Source: Klebsormidium nitens (lineage: Eukaryota; Streptophyta; Klebsormidiophyceae; Klebsormidiales; Klebsormidiaceae). Taken from it: a stretch of 64,000 nt of DNA. This document shows, in pieces, positions 23,505-36,500 of the stretch. The stretch spans positions 35,695-99,694 of the forward strand of contig DF237292.1 of NCBI GenBank assembly GCA_000708835.1, read 5' to 3'. The notes under the pieces are model-generated. The model saw only the letters and a program-made list of their open reading frames with translations, was not told the origin of the DNA and did not search any database. The position numbers and the translations under genes are program-made. Within the stretch, counting starts at the first letter, position 1; each line of letters opens with the position of its first letter.

Positions 23505-26500
23505 ATGGCGTCGTCGTCGTGCCTTCGGAGCGCCTGCTCTGTGGCAGACTTCTTACCTTCCTGCCAGTTTTCCAGGCAGCCGTCATGTCCAAATGGCCAG
23601 GGGGTCGCAACAGTTCCTAAGCCTTCGTTTATGGGACGAAAGCTGCCTGTCCAAAGGAGGGCAAATGCGCCTGACCGCATTTGCATGGCGGGCGGAATGA
23701 CGAGCTCAGGGGGCATTCTTTTGCCGCCTTTTGACAACGCATACATGGACTTGGCAAAGAAGTATGGCAACGCAAAGTTTCCTGCACCGTATGCTCCTCA
23801 GATGGGGGCCGCTTCGCCCGCACAAGTGGAGCGAGGGGGCGGAGGATCTTCGGGGCAGCACAAGTCTCGGCGTCCACCCCCCGACCTTCCATCTCTTCTT
23901 CTCAACAGCCGAATTGTGTATATTGGGATGCCGGTGAGAATTTGACCGCTTGCACTTTCTTTTCTCGTGAAGTGTGTTTTCAGGAATTGCTAAGAGAACG
24001 AGAGTGCTCCGTATGGTTGACAATTTGCTACCTTTTAAAAGTGATGTTTGGCGGAGGGTGGTCACGGCATGCTGGGGTATTTTAGCGCGTATGCACCTCT
24101 TCTGGCCATAGTATAGCATTCGGCCCAATCACAGCATTAGGCATGTGCACGAGGTTTTGTTTGCGGGAGAGGATAAAGTCATTACCATTTTGGTGCATAC
24201 ACAAAGTAGCGGCATCTCGAGGAAATCAACGGGAGACCCTTGTGCAGTCCTCCTGCCCCGCTAGCAAGATGGGCTACCTCAGGCCCAAAAGCGATCTCGG
24301 ACTTTGAGAGATCGTAATCACTAAGTTGGTTGCATGCTTAGATAGACCTTGGGTGCGCCTGATTTGAATGAATGAGTTCTGTCAATGCTGCTGTCAATGC
24401 TTTGCAAAGCCCCTCGACGCCCGACCTTTGGGAAGGATGACAGCCTACGGCCCCGCTTCTCATTGTGTGCAGCTCGTGCCAGCTGTCACAGAACTGATCA
24501 TTGCAGAGATTCTCTATCTGCAATGGATTGACGGCCAAAAGCCAATCCACATCTACATCAACTCCACAGGGACAGCCCGTGCGGATGGAGAAACAGTAAG
24601 TTAGCGCCAGTCTCGGATGTCCCATTTATCTGCCAGTCAGCGTAGCTGGCGTTTTATCAGAGTTATCCAAGTACTTCTTGGTTATGCTGTGTTTGGATAG
24701 TGTCAGATTCTCAAGATCATCTGTTTTCTTCCTCATGCTGAAGGTGTACGGTGCACGGGCTTTGTGCAGCACTAACTTGAACACTCTGGCTGTCGCAGGT
24801 TGGAATGGAAACGGAAGGTTTTGCAATCTACGATGCCATGCAGAATGTCAAGAACGAGGTATGATAACTTTGCGAAGGCCCTTCATGTCATATTACCATC
24901 ATGCTTAGCTGCTTATGTCCCTTGGGAGGGCCTTGTCCCTTTTTCAGTGGTATGCAGGAACTCACTCTCTGCTGATGCTCCAAAGAATTTGGTGAATGGA
25001 ACTGGGGATGGCTGTGGGCAAAGGTGTTAGTTAATCATGCTTATTGCGGGACAAGGTCGACAAGGAGTGGGCCTCACATCTACTGTTTGATTGCAAGTGT
25101 CGCCTGTCCAGAGCACTGACTGGAGTTTGCACCACCGCCCTTCTGTGCCAGACATGCTCGTCCAGGATACAGATTGGCAGATCTACCTCTTTGCAGGTGC
25201 ACACGCTCTGCATTGGGTGCGCCATTGGGCAAGCGGCCTTGCTCCTCTCAGCCGGCAAAAAGAATCATCGGTTTATGCTGCCGCACTCCACAGGTGCGAT
25301 CCGATCTTGTTGCGCTGGCTCACAACTGGAAGCTCCAGTGACGTTTGAAACTGCGTACGCGGGTATCCCGGGTGCCTTTTGCTGCTTTGCGTTTCCTCTG
25401 TTCAAGCAGTGTAGGTCTTTACATTCAGACGAGATTGAATCCCTCTGCTGTGTTGATTCATCTCAATGCTCATCTCGTGGTGCAGCCATGATTCAACAAC
25501 CGCGGGCCCCGGGTGGTGGTCTGATGCCTGCCATTGACGTCTATATCCGAGCTCGGGAGGTGAGAGCTGCTTTTGTTAAAGGTTGCGGCTCAATGTACAT
25601 GATCTGCCTGGTAGACATCGCCAGGTTGAGGGGGTTTCGCTTAACATGAATCAAAGACATCGTCCAGCAGTTTATTTTCGCTCATGATCCTTCTAGCTGT
25701 GGAGGAGTCTCCGTGCATCAAGGAAGCCGGTTCAACTATGGCTTCCGACCAACAGAAACCATGATGATACTCCTGAGCTTGTTTGGGCCGTATGGTGGAT
25801 GTTGAGAGGCCGTGAAGACATGTTCTTGTGTCAGAAAGCTTTCTTTGCGATGATGCGCTCAGATCTTTTGGACACGAGTACTGAACTCGATGTCATATGG
25901 CGTTCGCTGTAGTCGCCAATAGCTCATGATTGCTAGCTGTGCGCTGATTGCACAAGTTATCAGTCGGTGCTTTTGTGTTCACAATTCTGGAACGATTGAC
26001 AGCAGAACCTCTTGCAACCGTTTTTCTATGGTTCTTCTTCGATTACGAGTCATTTCTGAGTAGGTCTGATGATTGTTTCTGGCTTCAGGCTTCGTGAAAG
26101 TTCACCGAGACATCCACTCCGCTGGTTTTGCAGACCGTCAAAAATAGGGACACTCTTGTCAGGTTGCTGTCGTACCACACCCGGCAGGTGAGAACATCGA
26201 ATTTCCTTAGACCTGCACTAGTCAGGCTGCCTTTGCATCCTTTCACGCTGTACGATACTATATAATTCCTGCAGTCGTGGATTTGTCGTGGTGAGCTTGA
26301 GGCTTGGTGTCCTGTGGGATGCCTACTTTGATCTTGTCAATTGATGCCATTGTACGTTTGCAACCTGTCTAGAGTGTGAAAGTGTCACGAAACCGTCCTG
26401 ATTTCCGGATCTCCGTCTGAAGGTTCCGCAGGTTAATCTGACTGTCACCGACGATTCCTTGCAGAATGCTTCGAAAGTTTCCAAGGACATGGAGCGGCCC

Positions 26501-26947
26501 TTGTATATGAGGCCTGAGGAGGCGATTGCGTACGGTTTGGCGGATCACGTGAGTGCTCCGTTCGCCGAACAGATGCTTCGCTTTGAGGACGTCCTTGCCG
26601 GTGCTGTCTTTGATCTCGGTAACTTGATGTAACTTGAATTGTGTTCGAATGCTATTTTGAAGCCCCATCACCACAAATGTTGTATTCTGACGTCTGTCCA
26701 GTGAGATGTCAGTCTGATCTTGTCATTGCCTTCCTTTGTTTGCTTTGTAAGTCGCAGTTTGAGCAGTGCATGATTTCATTCTTTGTGTGGATCTAATGGT
26801 TCTTCCTTTTTGTGCTTGGATGACCAGATTCTTGACCGGGACGTCCCAATTGCTGGCGACACGAAAAACCTCGAGGACTGGGATAAGGGCGCAGGGATCC
26901 GGGTCGTCCAGCGTCCTGCTACTGCAGGGCAACCGGGGCTTGGTTAA
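23505..26947 (+). CDS. CLPR3: Plastid Clp protease non-catalytic subunit ClpR3
   Basis: Eight exons: 23505-23933, 24473-24595, 24799-24858, 25197-25293, 25486-25559, 26134-26187, 26465-26548 and 26828-26947; together 346 residues, in frame throughout. The N-terminus (MASSSCLRSACSVADFLPS) is a chloroplast transit peptide. The core has PPPDLPSLLLNSRIVYIGMP, YLQWIDGQKPIHIYINSTG and DGETVGMETEGFAIYDAMQ, which point to ClpR3 rather than ClpR1, R2 or R4; the linker SPAQVER is also ClpR3-like. The ClpP catalytic Ser site reads CIGCAIGQAALLL (no Ser at the nucleophile position), and the catalytic His site reads MIQQP instead of MIHQP, so the subunit is proteolytically inactive. In plants ClpR3 sits in the R-ring of the stromal ClpPR core. 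Confidence 0.92.
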
Positions 26948-27766
26948 GATGTTCAAAGACCCCTCGGACGATTGGCCGCACTGGGTGTCATCAGCTGGTA
27001 CTAGTAGAGTCACACTGTATATTGGATGGACCATAAAGAGCCGGTAAACATAGTAGCTGGTCAGACTCGGAGACTGGCTGCTCCTTGTATCTTCATCGAA
27101 GGAGCGAACTGACGAGAATCCTCTTCGCGATCGTCTGAGGTTTATACTGGACGCCTGTTCGTGTCAGTGTGACACACCCTGATGCAGAAGGCATCTAGGC
27201 CTTTAGTATATGTGCTCGCATAGTATATTCCCATGCAGTCTGCAGGAAGCCCGGGGACCAAAGTCACAAATAAGGTGATTGGCACACTCATGCACCCCGC
27301 TTGATCTCCATGCAATGAACGTGGTAAAGAAATAGCAAAAGGATGCAGCATACTAGCCCATGCAATCCTGACCCTGCATGCAGCCGCCTACTAAGTCATA
27401 CATCAGTGTCACATAAAAGAACTGCACGCGCCAGGCTGCCTGCGTGCCGTCCATGCCTGACAATCGTCACGCACAATTCTCTCAGAGCCAGCTCTCTCCA
27501 GCTATATCCTCCAACACCAATTAAGTCGACTCCTCGAGCTCATGCGTGCATGCAACTGATCTCCTTGCGACAGTCACCGGAAGCTGACTTGCCGTTGATA
27601 TCAATGTAGCAGTTATGTTGGTTCCAAACTTAGCAGCCTGTGACTAAACTTCGTGCACAACGGTCAAGGTCACTCTTTGATACAGGTAGGCGGATCCAGC
27701 AATGACGTGGCTTGACGAAGACTCGATTCTTTATAGTTACAATGTCTTCCCAATGAACGAATCAGA
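26948..27766. other. Intergenic between convergent genes
   Basis: No gene is supported. It contains the 3' UTRs of ClpR3 (plus) and TFIIE beta (minus). Open frames are under 90 codons and lack any domain. Confidence 0.6.
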
Positions 27767-29633
27767 TCAGTGTGGCATCATGCCTTGAGCACCATTGAAA
27801 AGCTCAGGCATGTGGTTGTTGGTGTACTTTGTCCGCTTTGACTCCCGCTTCTTCTTTTCCCTAGGCCGCTCAGCAAGGAACTTTCGTAGGTTGACCATTG
27901 CTGCTTTCCGTGCAGCCGTGTTCATGGCCGGTTTTAGGCCTGCCTTCTCAAGCTCCCTTTCAATATCTAAAGGGTCCCGTGGCAGCTCTATGCCCCGAAC
28001 CAGGTCCTTGATATCCTTGTCCACCTTGATGACGGCCTTCGGGTCGTTTGGGTACGCAATCTCGTCCTGTATATCAAGGTTGGGAAGCACCCAGAGCTGG
28101 CCCGCCTCCCGAAGGCCCTGTGCCAAAACCCAAGACTTATCAACCATTGATTCTTCTATAAGCATCATCTGCGAGATGAACCAGACTTTGGTGTATCCTG
28201 TCGAGAGATTTGCTGTACAGGAAGCTGAACAACTAAGGTAATCTGTTTTCTTTCTGATTTAACGATAGGGCGTGCAGCTAATATCCGACTCTGGATAGCA
28301 GACCAGCATAGGGAAAGCAGACCGGCAAAGGGATCATGCATACTGGAAGCCCGACTCAACCATCACCTGCTTTCCTTCAAGCTTGCAAATAGGTCCAAAT
28401 GAGCGACGTTTAAATCTATGGTGGTGAGAACACAGACGCAGAGTCCGTTTTGTGTGCTGGTGAGTCTCACCTCTATGTCCTCCACCACCCCCGGGTATGC
28501 ATCCTTGAGTTCGCTGACCAAAATTCCCTCCTTACACATCCGAATCAGCTTCAGCAGGCCCGCCTTGTCGCTCACGTTGTGCTTTGACTGCACGTTCCAA
28601 ATGTGCGATCATGATACACCAATGAACGTGCCCAAAGCCACGAAATAATGCATAAGAAGAAACATTGACCACGTTGAGCTAGCAAGTTGATAGAAAGATA
28701 GAACACATCTGAAGAGCTAGCAACTTCTACAACATGAACTCAGAAGCTATCAGACACATCTTTGACAGGACCCCGTGTCCAAGATGAATACCGACCATTA
28801 TCCGGTGGAGGAATCTGGCGCAAAGTGGCCGAGAGTGGCAGGCGCACCTTGTAAGTGTACGTTCCACTTTGTGCATTGAAGTCCACCTTAACATTGCTCC
28901 GCAACTGATTGATGATGTCTGCTTCAAGGACGTCAATTCCTGTGACTCGCTGAAGATCAGCGGCGGTCATGCGCCCTCGGTCCTGCAACAAGCGCCAGGT
29001 GTCAAGAATTACCTCTCTCAATGTCCGCATGAACTCTTCTATCCATGTCTTCAAACCAGCAGCCGGCACGAGGAGCCACCGAGGGACTCACTTCACTCAG
29101 CCTTTTCACTCCAAAGAGCCAAGAACGTACCACACTATGCTCCTTTCGACAAGAAAACATTTAGCGCTTCTTCAACCCCAACGAAAGCCTGATGAACGCA
29201 GTGACTTAAAGCTGCCAGAACCCAGTATGCATATGCTCCTCGCAACCTTAGTCACTCCACGAAACCCTAATTTAGAGATCACAACAAGGACGCCCGCCCC
29301 AACGGACATCACCGCAAACAATCACACCTCCAGAAGCGCATTCAGCACGGTCCTGATCCTGCTCGCCAGCGGCGCCTTCCGCAGCGCCGCCTGCAGCTCC
29401 TTTGCATGGAGTGCGCTCGACCACGCCCCCGCCTGCTGCTGTGCTAGCGCTTTCAACTTGGCATCCTGGGACCAGTGCGTCGTCCTCTCTGGAGCCGGGC
29501 CAGCGGGAGCGGGCGCGATGGGAGGGGGCGCCAAGGCCGCTTTTCGTGCCGCCTCGTCTGCGGCCAAGCTAGCCTGCAGCTTGCGGTTCCGTGCTTCAAA
29601 GAGCTCCCTCTGTTTGTTTAACGCATCCGCCAT
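27767..29633 (-). CDS. GTF2E2: Transcription initiation factor TFIIE subunit beta
   Basis: Four phase-0 exons on the minus strand: 29633-29328, 28982-28848, 28587-28471 and 28168-27767; 319 residues. TFIIE beta works with TFIIE alpha to recruit and regulate TFIIH at RNA polymerase II promoters. The N-terminus is a charged, Ala/Pro-rich region (MADALNKQRELFEARNRKLQ). Two winged-helix domains follow, the first with APLASRIRTVLNALLE then GRMTAADLQRVTGIDV, the second with DKAGLLKLIRMCKEGILVSE and LKDAYPGVVEDIE. The C-terminal part has DEIAYPNDPKAVIKVD, the block DIERELEKAGLKPAMNTAAR, a lysine-rich patch and the family ending SKRTKYTNNHMPELF. It is slightly longer than land-plant relatives because of the N-terminus. 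Confidence 0.9.
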
Positions 29634-30509
29634 GGTTAGAGCGGATGCTATCTCAGGATGTGAAGGGAGGCTATTGTAACCTCACTGCCTGATTCACTTG
29701 CGCCCTGTAAGCGTGCGCCCGAAGTCTTCTTCCTGCAAATTGCAATGCTTCTCCAGCGAATGCTCAGAACTCCTCCTCGTGAGAAAAGCAGCAGGTGGCC
29801 GAGCTTGAAGTTGGGGGATCATCTTCGACTGATCGACGCCTGGTGGTTATAACCGGTGAGCTGAAGACCGGAGAGGTGTTCCGGGCTGAATGTAAGGAGT
29901 CTAAGAGATGTAAGAAGAGAGAAAGGTGGCCGGTGACTGATCCGGTAGGTATCGAGGCGGCCGGTTGTCCGAGTTCGATGCAGCCGCGTAAAAAGGTTCA
30001 AATTGCGAGAGTGGAGAGCTTCGAAGGTTGAGCTGGGAGGGAACTGAGACGGGAAGAGTCAAGACCTTGGATAAAGCTTGGGCGGCGGGCCCTTTCTCAG
30101 TCTGCCAATTGGTGCTAGTTGGATTTCTGATGGTCATGGTGACAGCATTTTAAAGAGAGTCAACAGACCCACCAATTGGCAGGGCCCGTCAAGAACCCTC
30201 TATAGTAAGCCCTCAGCGCAATTGCCTGGCAAAGCAGGTTCGCAGGCAGTGCGCCCCAGCCAATTGCGTCCTGCATTGCACCCTAACCAGCCGCTCTCTC
30301 ACTTTTACTCATAAATCATCTGCTTTGACGTTCATTGAAAGCACCTGTCTAACGCCTAGGAGGAGCTTCACGCGTTTGTCCCAAACCCCGGGGCAGGGCA
30401 AACCCTAAGCTCTTCCCCCTTCACTGACGTGACCCCTGACCTATTTGTGTCTATTTATCCTAGACTAGTGGCTAGGTAAGGCAGGTGGTGAGAATTGGCC
30501 CCCAGCAAC
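29634..30509. promoter_or_regulatory. Divergent promoter region TFIIE beta / helicase
   Basis: The 876 bp between the two start codons hold both promoters. A telo-box (AAACCCTA) lies at 30400-30407, about 100 bp before the helicase ATG; this element is common in plant promoters of growth-related genes. An imperfect inverted repeat with core CTGCCAATTGG / CCAATTGGCAG lies near 30100 and 30175. The 78-codon plus frame at about 29795-30031 lacks an ATG and is not called. Confidence 0.45.
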
Positions 30510-33500
30510 ATGGAGGGCGACATGGAGGGGGTGCCGGAGCTGCGGGCCGACATGAGGACCTGGATGAGCCTCTGGCGGGGTTCCATTGGTTTCAACCTGG
30601 TGGACAGGTTGTACGATGTGCTGGCAGGGGGGCGGCGCGCAGCGCTTGCGCTCCTGCAGGACCCCCTGTTTGGGTGGCAGATCAAGCTGGCTTACCCGTG
30701 AGTGGCCGTCACTCTTGTAGCTCGGAAACGCCCCCAGAGAGGATGTTTCAAGAGTAGGAACATTGAGGAACTGGAGAAGAAGAGGAGAAGCACGGTCATA
30801 CTGGTTCATGTGGTTGAAAAGCTGGAAATTACGGAGAGTGACGTGTGAATTGCTGTTGAATGAAAGAAAAAGCAGAGTGTAGAGACGGAGGGGATGGAAG
30901 AAGCTTGGTGGTGGCGGTATGGAACATGATGGGCAGATGGAATGAGGGACTTTTTGCTCCCTCACATGACCACTAAACATTCACTGACTTTGCCCATATG
31001 GTGTCGACCAAAGGGCAGGCTGGTTCTTTGATAGAGTGCCAGGGCTGTGTAGTCCTGCCTTCCTTCGTGTTCATGCTCGTCGGATACTTGGCTTAAGAGC
31101 TCAGGATCAAATGGCAGGTTGATTAATAACAAGGTGGGGCTTTACCCTTGTAAAACTCTGTCCTCTGCAGTCACCTGGACGACACGTGCCGCGGCTTCTT
31201 CGAGGACGCGCTCTTCCGCAGCGCGCAGGCGGGCGCGTGCGAGGACCTCCTCCTCTGCAGCCCCGCCGCCAAGGAGTTCGTGCCCGTCGTCCTCCAGGAG
31301 CACGACGAGGCGTTCTGCGCGAACCTGTGGTCGCTCGCGGGCGGGTTGCTCAACAAGACGTACGAAGAGTTGGACAAGCTGGTGGCAAAGGAGTCGTCCG
31401 AACGAGCGAAGGGGGGGGCGGGGAGGAAAGCCCCGAGCGCGGTGTGCAGCAAGACGGGGACGCTGCTCCCGCAGCGGCCGGGGAAGCTGCCGTGCTTTGT
31501 GTACCAGGACCAGGGGTACTGCCTCAAGGGGAAGGCGTGCCTGTGAGTTGGGCTTTCGGAACGGTTCTTTGCAGAGCGGGTTCGTGAGTTGCTGAGGTTT
31601 GACGAGGGGTTGGGGCTCTTTTGTTCTGGACGTGTCTTTCTTAGGAGGAGATGTACCGTGTGATGAAAATGCCGGGATGCCCGTCATGGGTTTGGTTAGC
31701 TCGTCTTGAGCTGAGTCCGAGAGACTCTCTGATTCATCGATGGTGTTGAATGCATACCGGCCGTGACCTTCCCATCGAGCTGCACGCGTCGGTTCAAAAG
31801 CCAGGCAAGCTCGAGACCTAGGGGCAGAACTGATTGATTCGCAAGCGGTCAACAGTTGTGGCAGTTGACGTAGCCTGCCTTTCTGACTGGGGGGTCAACT
31901 GCAGGTTCAATCATCCCCCCCATGTCGTGTACACAGAGGAAGTGAGCGACGATGACGACGTGCCCCGTCGATCCCAGTACACGCCACCCCCAGAAGACCT
32001 CGAGAAATTGAAGGAGGTACGTCTGCGCCTGCCCTACAAGATTACAAATTCCTGCAAGAATCCGATCGTGTTTCGTGGGGTCTGGTCTCATCTGATACGC
32101 TTGTTCACGCCCACCCTCTGGCACCGCTCCTCTTCTCCGAATCTTTCATACTCCTGATATCACATCCCGCTCGAACTCGACCGCTCACAATCCCCTGTCG
32201 TAAGAGCAAGACCAGTAACGTTAAAAGGTTTGTCGAGTACGCCTGAAATTCGTATCCTCTGGCCTTCGCTCAGATCTTCAACTCGTGGAAGGCGAACGAC
32301 GACGCGGAGCAGTCCCTGAAGAAGAAGGCTCTCCGCGCCGGCCAGACGGACGCAGACATCGAGGCTGCGCTCTTGCATCCGGACAATGCTCAGATCCGCC
32401 TTCTCCTGGAGTCGCTGGAGCATCTCAAGAAGGACACCTGCAAAGTGAGCGCTCGCCAGAGAGATCGCGTGGCAGAGTGATGATGCACGTTTCTAGGTTG
32501 GCATGGCTTGACTCGGCAGGATACGAATGAGTGCTCTGACTGTCACACTTTCACGGCAGAGCGTATCGTAGTGGAGCATCGCGTTCGAGCCTGGCTTCCT
32601 GAGTTGCGAGACGCAACAGGGTGCTAATTGCTGCCCCAGACAAGAAAGCTTCTCGCGAAAGGGAAAACTCGCTTGCAAGAATCTAAAGCCCTCGTACCCC
32701 GCAATCTCCTCTGGTGCTGCCCAAACTTCGACGGCTGATCGTCATCGACAGCATTTTGTGCTGTCTGGAACGAATTCGGTGGTGATACTTTACGTGCAAG
32801 CCTTGGACCCCTCTTTGCCGCTCGTCACGGACAGAGACATTGTTAAAAACGTTTCAGTTCGGACATTACACTGCACCTTACTCACCAACACACTTTACTC
32901 CAGGATTTGTTAGAAGTTCTCCAGCACGCCTGGGTGGTTGCCACGTGGAAAGCGGCCCGCCCGGCCAAAGACGCACTGGCGCGCAGCATGGCACATGCAC
33001 GCCAAGCTGCGGCGGCCGCACGAGGACAGCGCGAGGAGGAGGAGAGGAGGCGGGCCGCTGCGGCGGCAGAGGCGCAGCGAAAGAAAGAAGATGCGGTGAG
33101 CAATGTACTAAGATGCTGTTCAGTATGCGACGTTCGGCAAAATGCGTGCGCTCTCGTCAACAGTTGGATTCCGGGTTGCTTGGCAGCCCGCTCGAGGGGA
33201 GAGCGGGGTTCAGAGTCAGGAAAGTGTTCTGCGTGAAACTGTTTGCTCTTGTTCGATATGCAGCCGTGTTTTTGAGTTGGACTTTCGAGGAACACCAGCC
33301 TCCTGAAGTAGGCCTCCCGACAAACCCTCCCGAATTCACCCTCCTATCATCATCACTAACGCCTTGCCTGTTGACACGTGGCAGGAGCGGGTCGATGCCC
33401 ACCTGGCGGAGGCCGCGCGCAAACGGCGGGAAGAGGAGGCGCGCCTCCGTTTCCAGCGCCAGATGAGCGTGCTGCTCCCGGGGACCAAGGCCCCCCCGCC

Positions 33501-36500
33501 GCTTCGGCCGCCCGTGTCGTTCGACGGGAAAGACGTCAGGGTACAAGTCAAGAAATTGGACGGGCGCTGGGCTGTGTTCGTCTGGTGGGTTCGCCTCAGA
33601 GGCTCTCTTTTCGAACGCCGACTCTGCTGATCGGGCAATTCACTCGCAGATCCGCGCGGGCGAGTTCTGAGATGCTGTTACGCGTGGGTTTACGGTTGTG
33701 AATCGCGCTCTGGGTGGTTTGTCGACTCGCCATTTCGGCAGAAGACCTTCTGTTCCTCTCATCAGAACCTGTTGGCTTCATCAAGTATCGTCACAGAGCG
33801 CCCTCCCTATTGTCCGTCGCTTTTCCGTGCTACTCATGAAGACTCCTCATGACGTCATACTAGCCGCTGTTCCAGGACGTATCCCGCTCGCACTTCCTGC
33901 TGACGTCAGATCGATCCCTGTCCCGCAGGCTGACGTGCCCCAGCGCCAGCGAGGACATCTTCGCTCTGGCGGTGTCCGTCGCTAAACGAGACGCGGGGCG
34001 GAAAGCCTACGCGCGCACTTTTGCAATATTCAACCACCTGCGCGCGTGCGACCCGTTCCTCCTGTCGACACCCTGCGAGGCGGAGAACAAAGTGCGCAAA
34101 ATGGCGGGAGAGGCGCTCTGCTTCGCTTGGAAGGAGTGCCTGTCGAAACGAAACGGGGGGGCGCCATCCCAGCGGGGCGCGCCCCCCCTCGCGAGGGGAC
34201 ACTCTGCACCCGGCAGGCAGCAAACTAGAACGGGGGAAAAGGCGGGGGGTTTGGCAAACGGGGGGGAGGACGGGGTGTCGCGAAAGAGGAAGGGACGGGC
34301 CGACGAGGAGGGGGGTAGTAAAGCATCCCGGCCAACTTCTGCAGGGAGGGGTAAAAACGGCGAGTCGGCATGCGGGGGCGGGACGGATGACGACAGCAGG
34401 CCCTGGCAGGTGATTAGGGTGTGATTTGGTTTGCTTGGGACAGCCCGCTTTCCGCTGGCTTCTGCCTTCGCAAAGCTGCCCCGATTTGTGGTGCTTTTTT
34501 GGCTGAGCGGTTTCTCTGGTGAGAGCTCCGCTCGCAAGAGTATCCTTGAGCGTGCTTCATTCTCTGGTATGCAGCCCGTAGTCCGACTGTTTCGGACTGC
34601 CAAGCGAAGCGGAACGAACAGCTGGCTTTCTCAATCCGCGTTGATTGAAGCTGACCTCGGCTCTTGCTTGAAGCTTCTGGTTGTACGCTCGTCCGTCACT
34701 GCTGTCGCCTCAACTTTCTTGAATTTCTCCGAGAAAACCTTAACATCTGTTCTGAACACGGACTTCCGTTCTGCCTCAGCCACTCACTTGAGTCTGACTC
34801 CCTTCCTCTTGTAACGCGAACAGAGTCAACCGTCACAGTCTTCCTCGATTCGTGAAAGCCGGAAACCCGGACCTTTGCGACTCCCAAGCTCGGAACTCCT
34901 CCAGACCCTGGCTCTTCCACGTTCGCCGCCCGCGCAGGTAGTGCTCGCGCAGAACATCTTGCGCACGCTGCAGAAGCAGGCGGGCGTGCTGGAGTACAGC
35001 TTGAAGAAGCTGGAGGTGCTGCAGTCGGGCTACTGGAGCCAGAGCACCGCCAAGGAGCTCGTCTTCAAGGCCGGCAAGCGCGCCTTCGAGGTGCCCGTCT
35101 ACGAGTCCAAAGTCCTGGTGAGCGCGCCGCGCGCAAAGTGCTTAGTGGTGGAATCTTCGCCCGGGTGCTCCTTATCTGGGGCCTTGCGAAGTTGGTAAAT
35201 TTGGCTCTGGGAAGGACGGCTAATATCGTCTAGAGTCGTCTGTCTGAACGAAGTCAGAACGAAGAGCGTGAAGGGCTCGCCGGTAAACACTTTTTGCAAC
35301 TTTCAGGAACTGAAAGCATTGCTATTGACAGACGCTGTTTCTGTGATAGGATCGGAGGTCCGACTGGAAGTGTGGTTGATTCAGAGTCATTTATCAGACC
35401 ATCAAGCAACGCCTAAAACTGGGTAGTAAAGGCCTCCCTTGGATCTCCTTCGCTGTGGCTAAGTACTGTGATTGGTCAGAGTACTGTGACCAGCACTCTG
35501 ACCAAACCACTCATCACGAGTAGACAGACCACGTGCCTGGCAGCCCGGCTGGCGCTTACGCCCCGTGATGCGCCGTTGCAGAATAATTTGCGCATCATCT
35601 GGCAAGTCGACGTGGCGTACCTGCACGAGCTGCTCGCAGACTCCCAGATCATCAAGGTTAGTCCGTGCGCTCTCCCCAGTGTCACTGCCCAGTTCCCTAG
35701 AGCTGGCGCTATCAGTGGTTGCGCTTCTGAGTGCTGCGATTGGTGCGAAGATGGTGCGCTTTCTTGATGGCAGCATTTCGAGCAGGCACCTCTCTATTGG
35801 CCGCTTGGTTGAAAGTTCGTTGATCGAAACAGGTCCGCCAGTTTCGGTCGGCTGCTCACGTGCATTTTAAGTACCCATTGCCCGGGTTTGCGGCCATCCT
35901 AAAGATGTTAACCTCCTGCTTCCACGTCACTGCAGGTGTGGGCGGTGGTAGACCACGGTGAGCGGCTTGCCCCCCAAAATCTGCTCTCAGCAAACCTGCA
36001 AATGCTTATTCTTGACGCCGCATACACTCGATCGCTCTGGAAAGAATCCAGTACATTGTAGAACGTTGCGTGTGAGAAAGGCTCTAGGTGAATGGCAGAC
36101 CGTGGCCTGCTGCAGAAGTCAATGTGTCACGCGTCAAAAAATCCCCACATCCGCCGTTCCGTGCTGCGTTGACCTTCGGGCAGATGCTTACCGTTGACTC
36201 TTGAGCTGCAGCCTGGCAATGTATTCTTCGGTTTGTTGCCACAATGTCAAGAGCTGTAAACCCTTTAAGGGGTGGTCTATGCAATGAAAGGTCTGATCTT
36301 TATGGGGAACTTAGTCACGGTCGACTGAGGAAGTATATGGACGGAGAGAGGGTTCCTTCGCTGGCGTTCATCGACCTACAAAGGACTTTTCTAGGCCGCA
36401 AACGGCATGCCAGAGTCTGACAATCTGAAACTTCCACGCCACCTCTATTCCTACACCGCACCATCGCAACCTCACCCCCCTTTTCCGTACCCCGCAGACG

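Noticed and set aside
25197-25559. ClpR3 missing catalytic Ser and His as evidence of decay
   Set aside because: Loss of catalytic residues is the defining normal feature of ClpR subunits, so this is not a pseudogene sign.
29795-30031. 78-codon plus-strand frame in the divergent promoter
   Set aside because: Lacks an ATG start, low complexity in Glu/Lys/Arg, and lies in the expected promoter of two genes.
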